Shown here one piece after another: positions 1 through 8,974 of a stretch of 64,000 nucleotides of DNA. The notes beneath the pieces are model-generated. The model was not told the origin of the DNA and did no database searches. It saw nothing but the letters and a program-made list of their open reading frames with translations. The first letter of the stretch is position 1; every line of letters begins with the position of its first letter. Position numbers and translations under genes: made by a program. The DNA comes from Pedobacter psychroterrae. GTDB taxonomy: Bacteria > Bacteroidota > Bacteroidia > Sphingobacteriales > Sphingobacteriaceae. The stretch covers positions 248,001 to 312,000 of the forward strand of contig NZ_SJSL01000001.1 in NCBI RefSeq assembly GCF_004331695.1, written 5' to 3'.

Positions 1-307
1 TTACGGCATTCATAGGGATCAGGTGAATATGTACATGTGGTACTTCAAGCCCGATTACTGCTATGCCTACTTTTTTACAAGGGAAGGCTTCCTTCAAACC
101 ATTGGCTACTATTTTAGCGAATAAGGTGAGTCCGAAATAACTTTCGTCATCCATGTCAAAGATATAGTCGATCTCCTTTTTTGGAATTACCAGCACATGT
201 CCCATCACCAGAGGGTTCACATCTAAAAACGCAAGGAATTCGCTGGTTTCAGCAACTACGTGCGCCGGAATATCGCCATTGACTATTTTTGAGAATATGC
301 TTGACAT
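1..307 (-). CDS. HIT family nucleotide-binding hydrolase, partial (C-terminus off window)
   Basis: The reading frame starts at ATG 307 and runs off the left edge, so only about 102 residues are seen. The N-terminus (MSSIFSKIVNGDIPAH) is typical of HIT/Hint-type purine nucleotide hydrolases, and the histidine-triad motif HVHIHLIP is present near residue 92. HIT proteins hydrolyse AMP-linked substrates such as AMP-lysine or adenosine polyphosphates in the cytoplasm; the substrate here cannot be read from sequence. It lies 11 bp downstream of greA on the same strand, a pairing often seen in Bacteroidota, so the two are probably co-transcribed. The family call is secure; the specific role is not. 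Confidence 0.93.
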   Translation of the reverse strand, partial: MSSIFSKIVNGDIPAHVVAETSEFLAFLDVNPLVMGHVLVIPKKEIDYIFDMDDESYFGLTLFAKIVANGLKEAFPCKKVGIAVIGLEVPHVHIHLIPMNAV

Positions 308-318
308 GATTTTGGGGT

Positions 319-792
319 TTATCTGCTGATTTCTAATATTTCAAATTCCATTTTTCCGGCAGGAACCAGGATCTCTGTGGTGTCGCCAACCGACTTGCCC
401 AGCAAACCTTGTGCAATGGGCGATTTTACAGATATCTTTCCGGTTTTAAGGTCTGCTTCGGATTCTGCTACTAACTGATAAGACATGGTAGCACCGTTTT
501 TAACATTCTTTATCTTTACAATAGATAACGCCAATACTTTTGATGTATCCAACTTAGATTCATCAATCAGCCTTGCGGTAGAGAGGGTATTCTGCAGTTT
601 GGAGATTTTGGCCTCATGTAATCCCTGGGCTTCCTTTGCTGCATCGTATTCTGCGTTCTCAGAAAGGTCACCTTTGTCTCTCGCCTCTGCAATTGCTTTA
701 GATATCAATTGCCTTCCGGTAGTTTTTAAATAATGTACTTCTTCCTTTAGTTTCTCTAAACCATCTTGGGTATAATATGTTACCTCTGTCAT
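319..792 (-). CDS. greA: transcription elongation factor GreA
   Basis: 157 residues, the normal GreA length. The N-terminal coiled-coil carries the diagnostic tip sequence ARDKGDLSENAEYDAAKE, with the acidic residues D42 and E45 that hold the catalytic magnesium in the RNA polymerase secondary channel. The C-terminal FKBP-like domain follows from about residue 80. GreA rescues backtracked RNA polymerase by stimulating transcript cleavage. An intrinsic terminator lies just upstream (831-865), separating it from the SerA-like gene, so greA probably has its own promoter in the short interval before ATG 792. A possible -33 element falls within the terminator T-tract. Confidence 0.97.
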   Translation of the reverse strand: MTEVTYYTQDGLEKLKEEVHYLKTTGRQLISKAIAEARDKGDLSENAEYDAAKEAQGLHEAKISKLQNTLSTARLIDESKLDTSKVLALSIVKIKNVKNGATMSYQLVAESEADLKTGKISVKSPIAQGLLGKSVGDTTEILVPAGKMEFEILEISR

Positions 793-820
793 AGCTCAAT
801 TATTATGTTTAATTACTCTA

Positions 821-865
821 AAAAACAAAACAAGACTACACGGGGATTTAACCTACATAGTCTTG
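821..865 (-). terminator. intrinsic terminator upstream of greA
   Basis: On the minus strand an 8-bp perfect stem CAAGACTA/TAGTCTTG (831-838 with 858-865) closes a 19-nt loop and is followed by a T-rich run (TTTTGTTTTTT, about 821-830). It would end transcripts arriving from the SerA-like gene. It lies only about 30 nt before the greA start. Confidence 0.65.
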
Positions 866-1012
866 CTTCAATTGTAACGAAGATAATAGGGTAATAGCAT
901 AAAACCAAATTATTCTGCCAAAATGAGATAATATCCACAAAATTAAAATTATATATTATTCGCCTCCTCACAGAATTTTCCTAATATAACCGCTATGCTT
1001 CTGCCTCTGGGG

Positions 1013-1086
1013 AAAAAGTTCTTTTTCGAAGACATGTGCAGATTTTCCCTTCAGAAAATGTGCGAGTCTGAGAAGAAGAACTTTTT
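1013..1086 (-). repeat. 11-bp perfect inverted repeat downstream of the SerA-like gene
   Basis: AAAAAGTTCTT at 1013-1023 is the exact reverse complement of AAGAACTTTTT at 1076-1086, directly after the stop codon of the SerA-like gene. A smaller hairpin (TTTTC...GGAAAA on the minus strand) lies in the loop. It may stabilise or process the 3' end. There is no clean T-tract after it, so it is not called a terminator. Confidence 0.5.
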
Positions 1087-2016
1087 TTAGCGCAGATTTT
1101 TTAGTTTCTCAGCAAGCACTTCTGATATCCTTCTATAAGAATCGAATGTCCAGCCCCCGACATGAGGGGTAAGCAAAACTTTATCTGATGCGATTAATTC
1201 TGCATACCAGTCCTGCTCATTTAATGCAGGGGATTTCTCAGTTTGCAGTACATCTAGTCCGGCCCCGAGAATCATATTCTGTTTAATAGCATTTAGCACA
1301 GCTTTGACACTTACTATTTCACCCCTTGCGGTATTGATAAAAAATATGGGTTTACGGAAATGGAAAAAGTATTCCTCATCTACCATCTGCCGGGTTTCTG
1401 AAGTGAGCGGAATGTGCAGGCTCAGGACATCGCTGTGCTTAACGATCTCTTCCATGCTTACTTCCCGGGCATAGTTGTCAGAAAACCCAGTTTTATATTT
1501 GTCGTACGCAATGACATTGACTTCAAAACCTGAAAGCTTTTTAGCGAAGCTCCTGCCCATATAGCCATAGCCGATGATACCGACTGTTTTACCTTTTAAT
1601 TCGTAGCCGCGGTTTCCTTCCCTGTCCCATTTGCCATTTCTTATTTCCTGGTCTGCCTTGCGGAAATTGTTCATCAACGAGAGCAATAAACCGGTAGCAT
1701 GTTCGCCTACGGCATCCATGTTTCCTTCTGAGGCATTGAGTAATTTAATGTTTTTTGATTTAGCTGTTGCCTCATCTATGTTATCGAGCCCTGCCCCTGC
1801 CCTGGCTACGAACTTCAACTGTGGCGCAGCTTCGATCAATTCTTTATCTATCAGAAATTTCGTGCGTACAGCTATGCCTTCATAGTCTTTAATAATGTCA
1901 AGCGTTTGGTCTCTGGTGATGAGCGGCTGATCATCTACCTGATATTCCATTTCTATAGCTCTCTCTTTAAATATAGGATGGAGGTCGTCTACTATTAAAA
2001 TTTTTCCTTTGCTCAT
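1087..2016 (-). CDS. D-2-hydroxyacid dehydrogenase, SerA-like (phosphoglycerate dehydrogenase)
   Basis: 309 residues, the short form without a C-terminal ACT regulatory domain. The Rossmann motif GIIGYGYMG (146-154) binds NAD, and the catalytic triad of the family is intact: R231 in NTARGEIV, E260, and H285 in PHVGG. The best guess for the substrate is 3-phosphoglycerate, the first step of serine synthesis, because short SerA proteins are common in Bacteroidota, but related hydroxyacid dehydrogenases share the same motifs. It follows ksgA by 6 bp and is probably co-transcribed with it. The perfect inverted repeat at 1013-1086 directly follows its stop. Confidence 0.85.
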   Translation of the reverse strand: MSKGKILIVDDLHPIFKERAIEMEYQVDDQPLITRDQTLDIIKDYEGIAVRTKFLIDKELIEAAPQLKFVARAGAGLDNIDEATAKSKNIKLLNASEGNMDAVGEHATGLLLSLMNNFRKADQEIRNGKWDREGNRGYELKGKTVGIIGYGYMGRSFAKKLSGFEVNVIAYDKYKTGFSDNYAREVSMEEIVKHSDVLSLHIPLTSETRQMVDEEYFFHFRKPIFFINTARGEIVSVKAVLNAIKQNMILGAGLDVLQTEKSPALNEQDWYAELIASDKVLLTPHVGGWTFDSYRRISEVLAEKLKNLR

Positions 2017-2022
2017 AATTTA

Positions 2023-2805
2023 TTACTGGGAGAGTTGGGCAAGATGCTGTGTAAGGGTAATGAAATCCTGAACGGTTAACTGTTCAGCCCGTTTATCAAA
2101 AAAAGGATGCTGGTCCATTTTATCTTTAGGCACTACACCCGAAAGTGCATTGCGAAGCGTCTTTCTTCGCTGATTGAACCCTGCCTTTACGGTACGCCAG
2201 AATAGTTTCTCATCACAGGGAAGTGTGTCTACATCATTCCTGCTCAACCTGATCACTCCTGAATTGACCTTAGGGGGAGGATTGAAGGTTCCGGGTTTGA
2301 CCGTAAAGAGGTATTCTATGTCATAATAAGCCTGGATCAGTACGCTCAATATGCCATATTCTTTAGTACCTGCTTTGGAAGCACATCGTTCTGCTACTTC
2401 CTTTTGGAACATGCCTACCATCTCCACTACTTTTTCGCGGTTTTCAAGAATCTTGAAAAGAATCTGGGAAGATATGTTGTACGGGAAATTGCCAATGATG
2501 GCATATTTTTCCGGAAAGATCTCTGACAGATTAAGTGCGAGGAAATCCCCATTGATGAGTCTTGCACCCAGTTGAGGATATTTTTGTTTAAGAAATTCAT
2601 AGGATTCGACATCAATGTCGATGAGAAAAGTCTCCAGATCGGTACGTTCCAGCAGAATATCAGATAAAATACCCATACCAGGCCCTACTTCAAGTACCTG
2701 TTTGTATTTATCTGTATGTACCAGGCCGTTAACAATCCGTGCCGCGATGTTTTTATCAGTTAAAAAATGCTGCCCTAAATGTTTTTTTGCCCTTACCAAA
2801 CTCAT
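2023..2805 (-). CDS. rsmA: 16S rRNA dimethyladenosine transferase RsmA/KsgA
   Basis: 260 residues, the normal length. It begins with the KKHLGQHFL signature of the family, then the SAM-binding motif LEVGPGMGILS and the catalytic motif IV GNFPYNIS, where F replaces the more usual L of NLPY; both occur in the family. The C-terminal all-helical domain is present (FNQRRKTLRNALSG). KsgA dimethylates two adjacent adenosines in helix 45 of 16S rRNA during late small-subunit assembly. It is divergent from pdxA. In proteobacteria ksgA and pdxA are also neighbours, so their association here is not accidental. Confidence 0.97.
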   Translation of the reverse strand: MSLVRAKKHLGQHFLTDKNIAARIVNGLVHTDKYKQVLEVGPGMGILSDILLERTDLETFLIDIDVESYEFLKQKYPQLGARLINGDFLALNLSEIFPEKYAIIGNFPYNISSQILFKILENREKVVEMVGMFQKEVAERCASKAGTKEYGILSVLIQAYYDIEYLFTVKPGTFNPPPKVNSGVIRLSRNDVDTLPCDEKLFWRTVKAGFNQRRKTLRNALSGVVPKDKMDQHPFFDKRAEQLTVQDFITLTQHLAQLSQ

Positions 2806-2907
2806 AACCTCTGCTATTAAAAAGCTGCTAAATTATTAAAGTTTTACCATTATCCGGCCAACATTCAAGTGAAATTCTGTAATTTGCGCCAAATTTTCTA
2901 ATTGGAT

Positions 2908-3987
2908 ATGAGCAATAAAATCAAAATAGGGATTAGTATTGGTGATGTAAACGGAATCGGGATGGAAGTAATACTAAAAACTTTGTCGGAAGTAAGCATT
3001 CTTGAGTACTGTACACCTATAGTCTACGGCCATACAAAGGTTGCTTCTTACCATCGCAAGGCCCTCGGCCTGACCGATTTCCAATTTAACGTGATCAGCA
3101 ATGCTGATGCGGCAAACCCAAAGAAGGCAAACCTGATCAATTGTTGGGAGGAAGACGTAAAGATTGATTTGGGCGAAGCCAATGAAACAGGCGGCAAGTA
3201 TGCTTTATTATCCTTAGAAAAAGCGACTGAAGATTTGATAAACGGTAATATAGATGCGCTGGTTACCGCCCCTATTAATAAACACAATATACAGTCTGAG
3301 GCCTTTAAGTTTCCGGGGCATACGGAATACCTGCAGCAGAGAACTGGTGGAAATGATGTATTGATGTTCATGATCAGTGAAGATATACGGATTGGTGTAG
3401 TGACAGGTCACATTCCGGTGCAGGAGGTACCCTCGGCCATTACGAAGGAAAAGATAGTAAAGAAGCTGATCATGATGAATGAAAGCCTGAAAAAAGATTT
3501 TTGGATCGAGAAACCAAAAATTGCTGTTCTGGGTTTAAATCCTCATGCCGGAGACAATGGCCTGCTGGGCAAAGAAGACCTGGATATTATCAGTCCTGCT
3601 ATCCATGAGGCATTTGATAAAGGCATCATCTGTTTTGGCCCTTATCCGGCTGATGGCTTTTTTGGCAATGGCACATACAAGCAGTTTGATGCTGTGCTGG
3701 CCATGTATCACGACCAGGGCCTGATCCCTTTTAAAACAATTGCCTTTGGCAGGGGCGTAAATTATAGTGCAGGCCTAAAGTATGTACGTACTTCACCTGA
3801 TCATGGGACAGGATATGATATAGCAGGGAAAAACATTGCAGATCATGCTTCCTTTATAGAGGCTATTTTTGCGGCTACCCATATCGTTAAGAACAGAAGA
3901 GAACAGGAAGAATTACTGAAAAACCAGCTGCGGGGCGGCGGTAAACTAATAGAGACAGCATTTGATTTGAAAGATGATGCAAATTAG
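2908..3987 (+). CDS. pdxA: 4-hydroxythreonine-4-phosphate dehydrogenase PdxA
   Basis: 359 residues from ATG 2908; an in-frame TTG two codons earlier exists, but the ATG is preferred. The PdxA family hallmarks are visible: ISIGDVNGIGMEV near the N-terminus (usual GDPxGIGxE), the metal-binding GHTEYL, then MYHDQGLIPFK and the C-terminal block RTSPDHGTGYDIAGK. The enzyme oxidises 4-phosphohydroxythreonine with NAD in the DXP-dependent pyridoxal phosphate route. The dxs gene later in the window makes the partner substrate precursor DXP. It is somewhat longer than the E. coli enzyme (329). It is divergently placed to ksgA with about 100 bp between. Confidence 0.95.
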   Translation: MSNKIKIGISIGDVNGIGMEVILKTLSEVSILEYCTPIVYGHTKVASYHRKALGLTDFQFNVISNADAANPKKANLINCWEEDVKIDLGEANETGGKYALLSLEKATEDLINGNIDALVTAPINKHNIQSEAFKFPGHTEYLQQRTGGNDVLMFMISEDIRIGVVTGHIPVQEVPSAITKEKIVKKLIMMNESLKKDFWIEKPKIAVLGLNPHAGDNGLLGKEDLDIISPAIHEAFDKGIICFGPYPADGFFGNGTYKQFDAVLAMYHDQGLIPFKTIAFGRGVNYSAGLKYVRTSPDHGTGYDIAGKNIADHASFIEAIFAATHIVKNRREQEELLKNQLRGGGKLIETAFDLKDDAN

Positions 3988-4000
3988 GAATTAAAAACTA

Positions 4001-4032
4001 TTTGTAATAGATGAAATTAATTCCTACATTTG
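4001..4032 (+). promoter_or_regulatory. Bacteroidota-type promoter for the DUF177-rpmF-plsX-fabH unit
   Basis: TTTG at 4001-4004, a 20-bp spacer, then TACATTTG at 4025-4032, an exact match to the Bacteroidota -33/-7 consensus TTTG...TAnnTTTG. Transcription would start near 4038, which excludes translation starts overlapping the -7 element. Confidence 0.75.
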
Positions 4033-4053
4033 CGGGCTAAAATTTTGTTACAA

Positions 4054-4593
4054 TTGAAACCATTAAAACAATTTTCAATCCCCTTTACAGGCTTAAAAAT
4101 TGGCAAACATCAGTTTGATTTTGACATTGATAACAGCTTTTTTGATGCCTTTGAATATTCTTTGGTTAAGAAAGGGGATTTAAAAGCAGTAGTTGAATTA
4201 GACAAGCAGGAAACGATGCTGATCTTACAGTTCCGGATTGACGGGACTATAGTATTGGATTGTGATAAGTGTCTGGCGGAATTTAATTCACCAATAAGTA
4301 TACAGGAAAGGCAGATTGTAAAATTTGCCGAAGATGAATTGGAAAGTGATGACCTGGAGATCATCGTAGTAAATAAGAGGGAGAGCGAAATTGATATATC
4401 GGGACTTATTTATGAATTCATCACTGTTTCGGTTCCTTACATAAAAATCTGTCAGGAGAACGGGGACGGCCAGCAATGTGACCAGGAAATGATAGCAAGA
4501 CTGGAAAGTTTAGCTGTAGGCACACAAAAAGAAGAAGAAGAACAACAACAAGATGACGACCCGCGTTGGGCAGCATTAAAAAAATTAAAATAA
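4054..4593 (+). CDS. DUF177 (YceD-type) protein
   Basis: About 179 residues from TTG 4054 (protein MKPLKQFSIPFTGLK). The longest frame opens at 4030, but that overlaps the promoter -7 element at 4025-4032, so a start at 4054 is preferred; TTG 4045 is an alternative. DUF177/YceD proteins are encoded beside rpmF in most bacteria and are linked to 23S rRNA accumulation or L32 function in E. coli and plants. The sequence has a CDKC pair and two further cysteines (ICQENGDGQQC), a possible metal site. The acidic C-terminus ends DDDPRWAALKKLK, a conserved family tail. rpmF follows 18 bp later. Confidence 0.88.
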   Translation: MKPLKQFSIPFTGLKIGKHQFDFDIDNSFFDAFEYSLVKKGDLKAVVELDKQETMLILQFRIDGTIVLDCDKCLAEFNSPISIQERQIVKFAEDELESDDLEIIVVNKRESEIDISGLIYEFITVSVPYIKICQENGDGQQCDQEMIARLESLAVGTQKEEEEQQQDDDPRWAALKKLK

Positions 4594-4611
4594 TAATTAA
4601 ATAAATCAGCA

Positions 4612-4803
4612 ATGGCACATCCAAAACGCAAGATTTCTAAAAGTAGAAGAGATAAAAGAAGAACTCACTATAAGGCAGAAGCTCCTTCTTTATCTACTTG
4701 TCAAACAACAGGCGCAATACATACTCCACACCGCGCTTATAACGTTGATGGTAACTTATACTACAACGGCAAATTGGTTATTGAAAGCACTTCAATAGGT
4801 TAA
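4612..4803 (+). CDS. rpmF: 50S ribosomal protein L32
   Basis: 63 residues, highly basic, with the L32 N-terminus [20 protein letters not shown] and the conserved [14 protein letters not shown] block. Only one cysteine is present, so this is the non-zinc (C-minus) form rather than the four-cysteine ribbon. L32 is a small protein of the large ribosomal subunit. It follows DUF177 directly and precedes plsX by 98 bp that contain an inverted repeat and T-tract, possibly separating ribosomal from lipid gene expression. Confidence 0.98.
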   Translation: MAHPKRKISKSRRDKRRTHYKAEAPSLSTCQTTGAIHTPHRAYNVDGNLYYNGKLVIESTSIG

Positions 4804-4816
4804 TTTTCTGAAAAAT

Positions 4817-4896
4817 AGTTTGTGTTTTAAGTCTTTGAAAGTTTAACTTAGAGATTGGAAACAAGGGCGATTTTGCCTTATACACAAACTGATTTT
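4817..4896 (+). terminator. putative attenuator hairpin between rpmF and plsX
   Basis: AGTTTGTGT at 4817-4825 is the exact reverse complement of ACACAAACT at 4882-4890, and the right arm is followed by GATTTTTT. The 56-nt loop is large and contains a weak inner stem (AAGG..GCCTT). It resembles a leaky terminator that would reduce read-through into plsX. Confidence 0.35.
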
Positions 4897-4901
4897 TTAC
4901 T

Positions 4902-5843
4902 ATGAAAATAGGTCTCGATATAATGGGCGGAGACTATGCTCCTAAAGCAAACGTTTTAGGAGCAATAGCTGCCCATCCATTGTTATCTCCGCATGAGCAA
5001 ATCGTTCTGATCGGGGATACTCAGCAGATTAAGCCCTTACTTGCCGAAAATGGATTTGATCCGGATCTCTTTGAGTATGTTCACACCAAGGAGGTAATAG
5101 GTATGGGCGAACATCCCACTAAGGCTATAGTTCAAAAGCCAAATTCCAGTATATCTATTGGTTTTAAGTTACTTAAAGAAGGGAAATTAGATTCATTTGC
5201 CAGTGCCGGAAATTCCGGGGCTATGCTTGTTGGCGCTGTTTTTAGTGTAAAAACTATTCCCGGTATCATCAGGCCTTGTCTTTCTACTTTTCTGCCAAAG
5301 CTGAGTGGCGGCGTTGGACTGATGCTGGATGTAGGCGCAAATGCCGATTGCAAACCCGACACTTTATTACAGTTTGGTATACTTGGAAGCTTATATGCAG
5401 AGAATGTGATGCAGATATCAGATCCTAAAGTTGCCTTAATGAATATTGGCGAAGAAGACGAAAAAGGCAATATGCTGAGCATGGCGACTTTCCCATTAAT
5501 GAAGGATACCAAGTTATTTAATTTTGTTGGGAACGTAGAAGGCCGGGATTTGTTTAACGACAAAGCCGACGTGATTGTTTGTGATGGATTTACCGGAAAT
5601 GTGATGCTTAAACTGGCCGAGTCGTTTTATGTACTGACCCTTAAAAGAGGAATGAAAGATGAATTCTTTGACAGGTTTAACTATGAAAATTATGGCGGCA
5701 GTCCGGTATTGGGAGTGAATGCACCGGTAGTTATCGGACATGGGATATCCAGTCCGACAGCAGTAAAAAACATGATTTTACAGTCGAGGGATATGATTAC
5801 TACTGGCTTGGTAGAAAAGATACAGGCCGCATTTAATAATTAA
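4902..5843 (+). CDS. plsX: phosphate acyltransferase PlsX
   Basis: 313 residues, the usual length. The N-terminus KIGLDIMGGDYAPK is the PlsX signature (normally DAMGGDxAP), and the GNSGAML, MLDVGAN and CDGFTGNVMLK blocks follow. PlsX converts acyl-ACP to acyl-phosphate for the first acylation of glycerol-3-phosphate in phospholipid synthesis. It is a cytosolic, membrane-associated enzyme. fabH begins 8 bp after its stop, the widespread rpmF-plsX-fabH order that ties lipid synthesis to ribosome output. Confidence 0.97.
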   Translation: MKIGLDIMGGDYAPKANVLGAIAAHPLLSPHEQIVLIGDTQQIKPLLAENGFDPDLFEYVHTKEVIGMGEHPTKAIVQKPNSSISIGFKLLKEGKLDSFASAGNSGAMLVGAVFSVKTIPGIIRPCLSTFLPKLSGGVGLMLDVGANADCKPDTLLQFGILGSLYAENVMQISDPKVALMNIGEEDEKGNMLSMATFPLMKDTKLFNFVGNVEGRDLFNDKADVIVCDGFTGNVMLKLAESFYVLTLKRGMKDEFFDRFNYENYGGSPVLGVNAPVVIGHGISSPTAVKNMILQSRDMITTGLVEKIQAAFNN

Positions 5844-5851
5844 TTTAAAAG

Positions 5852-6841
5852 ATGAGCAAAATTCACGCTGCGATTACTGCTGTTAATGGTTACGTTCCAG
5901 AATATGTAATGACCAATAAAGAACTGGAATCGATTGTTGATACGACTGATGAATGGATTACTTCCAGAACAGGCATAAAAGAGCGAAGAATATTAAAAGG
6001 TGAGGGACTGGGCACGTCAGATATGGCGGTTCATGCGGTAAACGGATTACTCAAAAAACGTGGAATCGGTGCGGAGGAAATTGAACTCATTATATTTTGT
6101 ACGACGACACCTGATCTCCCTTTTCCGGCCTCAGCTAATATCCTGGGAGATAAAATTGGGGCTAAAAATGCCTGGGGCTACGACCTTCAGGCGGCTTGTT
6201 CGGGTTTTATATACGGGCTTTCTACCGGGGCCCAATTTATTGAATCAGGCAAACATAAAAAAGTATTGGTAGTAGGGGGTGATAAAATGTCTTCTATCAT
6301 CAACTATCAGGACCGCACTACCTGTATTATTTTTGGAGATGGCTGTGGAGCTGTATTACTGGAACCAAATGAAGAGGGTCTGGGGCTAATGGATTCTATC
6401 CTAAAAAGTGATGGAGCGGGAAAAGCGTTCCTGCATCAGAAAGCAGGAGGCTCAGTCCGGCCGGCAAGCCACGAAACAGTAGACAATAATGAACATGTCG
6501 TTTATCAGGAGGGCCAGACTGTATTTAAATTTGCAGTGACCAATATGGCTGATGTAGCTGCAGAAATCATGGACCGTAATCAGTTAACTTCTGATGATGT
6601 AAAATGGCTGGTGCCCCATCAGGCCAACAAACGTATTATTGATGCGACTGCTTCAAGAATGGGCCTTGGCTCTGAAAAAGTCATGATCAACATCGAGCGT
6701 TATGGCAATACTACAAATGGTACGATCCCTTTATGTTTATGGGAATGGGAAAGTCAGTTAAAAAAAGGAGACAACATTATTCTTGCTGCTTTTGGAGGTG
6801 GTTTTACCTGGGGTTCAGTTTATTTAAAATGGGCTTATTAG
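5852..6841 (+). CDS. fabH: 3-oxoacyl-ACP synthase III (KAS III)
   Basis: 329 residues. The catalytic triad of KAS III is intact: C116 in [12 protein letters not shown]256 in VPHQANKRI and N286 in [10 protein letters not shown]. The enzyme condenses acetyl-CoA (or a branched acyl-CoA, important for the iso-fatty acids of Bacteroidota) with malonyl-ACP to start fatty-acid synthesis. It lies directly after plsX and 150 bp before accB, whose product helps supply malonyl-CoA. Family assignment is certain; primer specificity cannot be read here. Confidence 0.97.
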   Translation: MSKIHAAITAVNGYVPEYVMTNKELESIVDTTDEWITSRTGIKERRILKGEGLGTSDMAVHAVNGLLKKRGIGAEEIELIIFCTTTPDLPFPASANILGDKIGAKNAWGYDLQAACSGFIYGLSTGAQFIESGKHKKVLVVGGDKMSSIINYQDRTTCIIFGDGCGAVLLEPNEEGLGLMDSILKSDGAGKAFLHQKAGGSVRPASHETVDNNEHVVYQEGQTVFKFAVTNMADVAAEIMDRNQLTSDDVKWLVPHQANKRIIDATASRMGLGSEKVMINIERYGNTTNGTIPLCLWEWESQLKKGDNIILAAFGGGFTWGSVYLKWAY

Positions 6842-6991
6842 TGCTTATAATCAATATATTTTAAACATTTTTAAACTATCCTGAGTTCTATTGTTGCTAC
6901 GGCACATTCAAAGTCATGATGGTTTTATAATAATTAATATTACCTTAGTTAATCTAAAAACAAGATTGTTTTCTTAAAATAACACCAAAAA

Positions 6992-7471
6992 ATGGATATC
7001 AAACAAATTCAGGAACTTATTAAATTTGTTTCTCGTTCGGGCGTAAATGAAGTCGCTATAGAGCAAAAAGACTTCAAGATAACTATTAAAACAAATCAGA
7101 CCCAAACTGTTGTGAATGCTACTGTTCCAGCTCCTGTTGCGATTTCTGCAATACCGGCTGCCGCAGCTCCTTTACCAGTGTCTGCCACTGAAACTAAAGC
7201 TGCTGACGCTGCTGTTGAAGATACCTCAAAATACATTACTATAAAATCTCCAATGATAGGCACATTTTATCGTTCCGCAAGTCCGGATAAGCCGTCGTTT
7301 GTAAATGTTGGTGATGAGGTTTCTGTTGGTAAAGTGATCTGTATCATTGAAGCAATGAAACTATTTAATGAAATAGAGAGTGAAGTTTCTGGCAGGATTG
7401 TGAAAGTCCTTGTTGACAATTCATCACCTGTAGAATACGATCAGCCACTGTATTTAGTAGAACCAGTTTAG
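6992..7471 (+). CDS. accB: acetyl-CoA carboxylase biotin carboxyl carrier protein
   Basis: 159 residues. The N-terminal region (1-35) is followed by an Ala/Pro-rich linker (about 45-75) and the C-terminal biotinyl domain with the lysine K123 in IEAMKLFNEI. The carrier shuttles carboxybiotin between the biotin carboxylase AccC, encoded 81 bp downstream, and the carboxyltransferase AccAD, not in this window. A TACCTTAG at 6951-6958 resembles a -7 promoter element, but no convincing -33 is seen. Confidence 0.97.
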   Translation: MDIKQIQELIKFVSRSGVNEVAIEQKDFKITIKTNQTQTVVNATVPAPVAISAIPAAAAPLPVSATETKAADAAVEDTSKYITIKSPMIGTFYRSASPDKPSFVNVGDEVSVGKVICIIEAMKLFNEIESEVSGRIVKVLVDNSSPVEYDQPLYLVEPV

Positions 7472-7552
7472 ACCGTTGTGCTGATTTATTTCAGCATCTT
7501 GTTACTTAAATAGGCCCTGAAGTATGTTTGGGGTGACGAAAAGAAAAAATAT

Positions 7553-8893
7553 ATGTTTAAGAAAATATTAATTGCCAACCGGGGCGAAATCGCTTTGCGT
7601 ATTATCCGTACCTGTAAGGAAATGGGGATTAAAACGGTAGCTGTTTACTCTACTGCAGACAGGGAAAGTTTGCATGTGCGTTTTGCAGATGAAGCTGTTT
7701 GTATTGGGCCGCCGCCCAGCAAGGATTCTTACCTGAGTATCCCTAACATCATTTCGGCAGCTGAGCTTACCAATGCAGATGCGATACATCCTGGATATGG
7801 ATTCTTATCTGAAAATGCTAAATTCTCTTCTGTTTGTCGTGATTACGGAATTAAATTTATAGGGGCAACACCTGAACAGATTAATTCAATGGGAGATAAA
7901 GCTTCGGCTAAGGAAACGATGAAGCGATCAGGAGTTCCGACCATTCCTGGTTCGGAAGGCTTATTGGAAAGTGTAAAAGAAGGCATCAAACTTGCCAATG
8001 AAATTGGATATCCGATTATATTAAAGGCTACTGCAGGTGGTGGTGGCCGTGGTATGCGCGTAGTATGGAAAGATGAAGACTTTGAAAATGCATGGGACAG
8101 TGCCCGTCAGGAATCAGGTGCTGCGTTTGGAAATGATGGTTTGTATCTGGAAAAATATATTGAAGACCCACGCCACATTGAAATCCAGATCATTGGGGAC
8201 CAATATGGTAAAGCATGCCATTTATCAGAACGCGACTGTTCAATACAACGTCGTCACCAAAAACTAGTTGAAGAAGCCCCTTCTCCTTTTATGACTCCGG
8301 AATTGAGAGAAAGAATGGGTGATGCTGCTATTAAAGGAGCAATGGCTGTGCAGTATGAAGGTGCCGGAACAATAGAATTTCTGGTTGACAAACACCGTAA
8401 TTTCTATTTTATGGAGATGAATACACGTATTCAAGTAGAACATCCGGTAACAGAAGAAGTGATCAACTACGATTTAATTAAAGAACAGATTAAAGTGGCA
8501 TCGGGAGTTCCAATATCAGGAAAGAACTATTTACCTGACATGCATGCCATTGAATGCCGGATAAATGCAGAAGATCCATTTAATAACTTTAGGCCTTGCC
8601 CAGGTAAGATAACCAACTTCCACTCTCCTGGAGGGCATGGTGTAAGAGTTGATACGCATGTTTATGCTGGTTATCAGATTCCTTCTAATTATGATTCTAT
8701 GATTGCGAAGCTGATCTGTGTGGCCCAAACACGTGAGGAAGCGATTAGTACCATGGAACGTGCTTTGAGTGAATTTGTGATTGAAGGTATAAAAACGACG
8801 ATACCTTTTCATTTAAAGTTGATGAAAGATCCTAACTTTAGGGCAGGAAATTTTACAACTAAATTCATGGAAACTTTTGAGTTTTCGGAGTAA
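7553..8893 (+). CDS. accC: acetyl-CoA carboxylase biotin carboxylase subunit
   Basis: 446 residues, the family length. It opens [17 protein letters not shown], contains the glycine-rich ATP loop [10 protein letters not shown] and the catalytic block [15 protein letters not shown]. The ATP-grasp enzyme carboxylates the biotin of AccB with bicarbonate. It forms a two-gene unit with accB that ends in a strong hairpin terminator at 8923-8955. The C-terminus is complete ([12 protein letters not shown]). Confidence 0.98.
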   Translation: MFKKILIANRGEIALRIIRTCKEMGIKTVAVYSTADRESLHVRFADEAVCIGPPPSKDSYLSIPNIISAAELTNADAIHPGYGFLSENAKFSSVCRDYGIKFIGATPEQINSMGDKASAKETMKRSGVPTIPGSEGLLESVKEGIKLANEIGYPIILKATAGGGGRGMRVVWKDEDFENAWDSARQESGAAFGNDGLYLEKYIEDPRHIEIQIIGDQYGKACHLSERDCSIQRRHQKLVEEAPSPFMTPELRERMGDAAIKGAMAVQYEGAGTIEFLVDKHRNFYFMEMNTRIQVEHPVTEEVINYDLIKEQIKVASGVPISGKNYLPDMHAIECRINAEDPFNNFRPCPGKITNFHSPGGHGVRVDTHVYAGYQIPSNYDSMIAKLICVAQTREEAISTMERALSEFVIEGIKTTIPFHLKLMKDPNFRAGNFTTKFMETFEFSE

Positions 8894-8922
8894 TGAAAAA
8901 CTATTTATAAGATTTAAAACGT

Positions 8923-8958
8923 AAATACCATTCTGAATAAAATAGAATGGTATTTTTG
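8923..8958 (+). terminator. intrinsic terminator after accBC
   Basis: A perfect 12-bp stem AAATACCATTCT/AGAATGGTATTT (8923-8934 with 8944-8955) closes a 9-nt loop, and its right arm runs into TTTTTGTTT. It separates accBC from tatC. TATTTTTG at 8951-8958 also matches the -7 promoter consensus for tatC, but no -33 partner is evident. Confidence 0.8.
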
Positions 8959-8974
8959 TTTACAAATAATATGC

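Noticed and set aside
949-1035. 28-codon minus-strand frame with ATG at 1035
   Set aside because: Lies within the inverted-repeat region after the SerA-like gene; basic, no signal or motif, and no reason to prefer it over noncoding structure.
8951-8958. TATTTTTG as the tatC promoter -7
   Set aside because: It coincides with the terminator T-tract and has no -33 partner about 20 bp upstream, so chance in T-rich DNA is likely.
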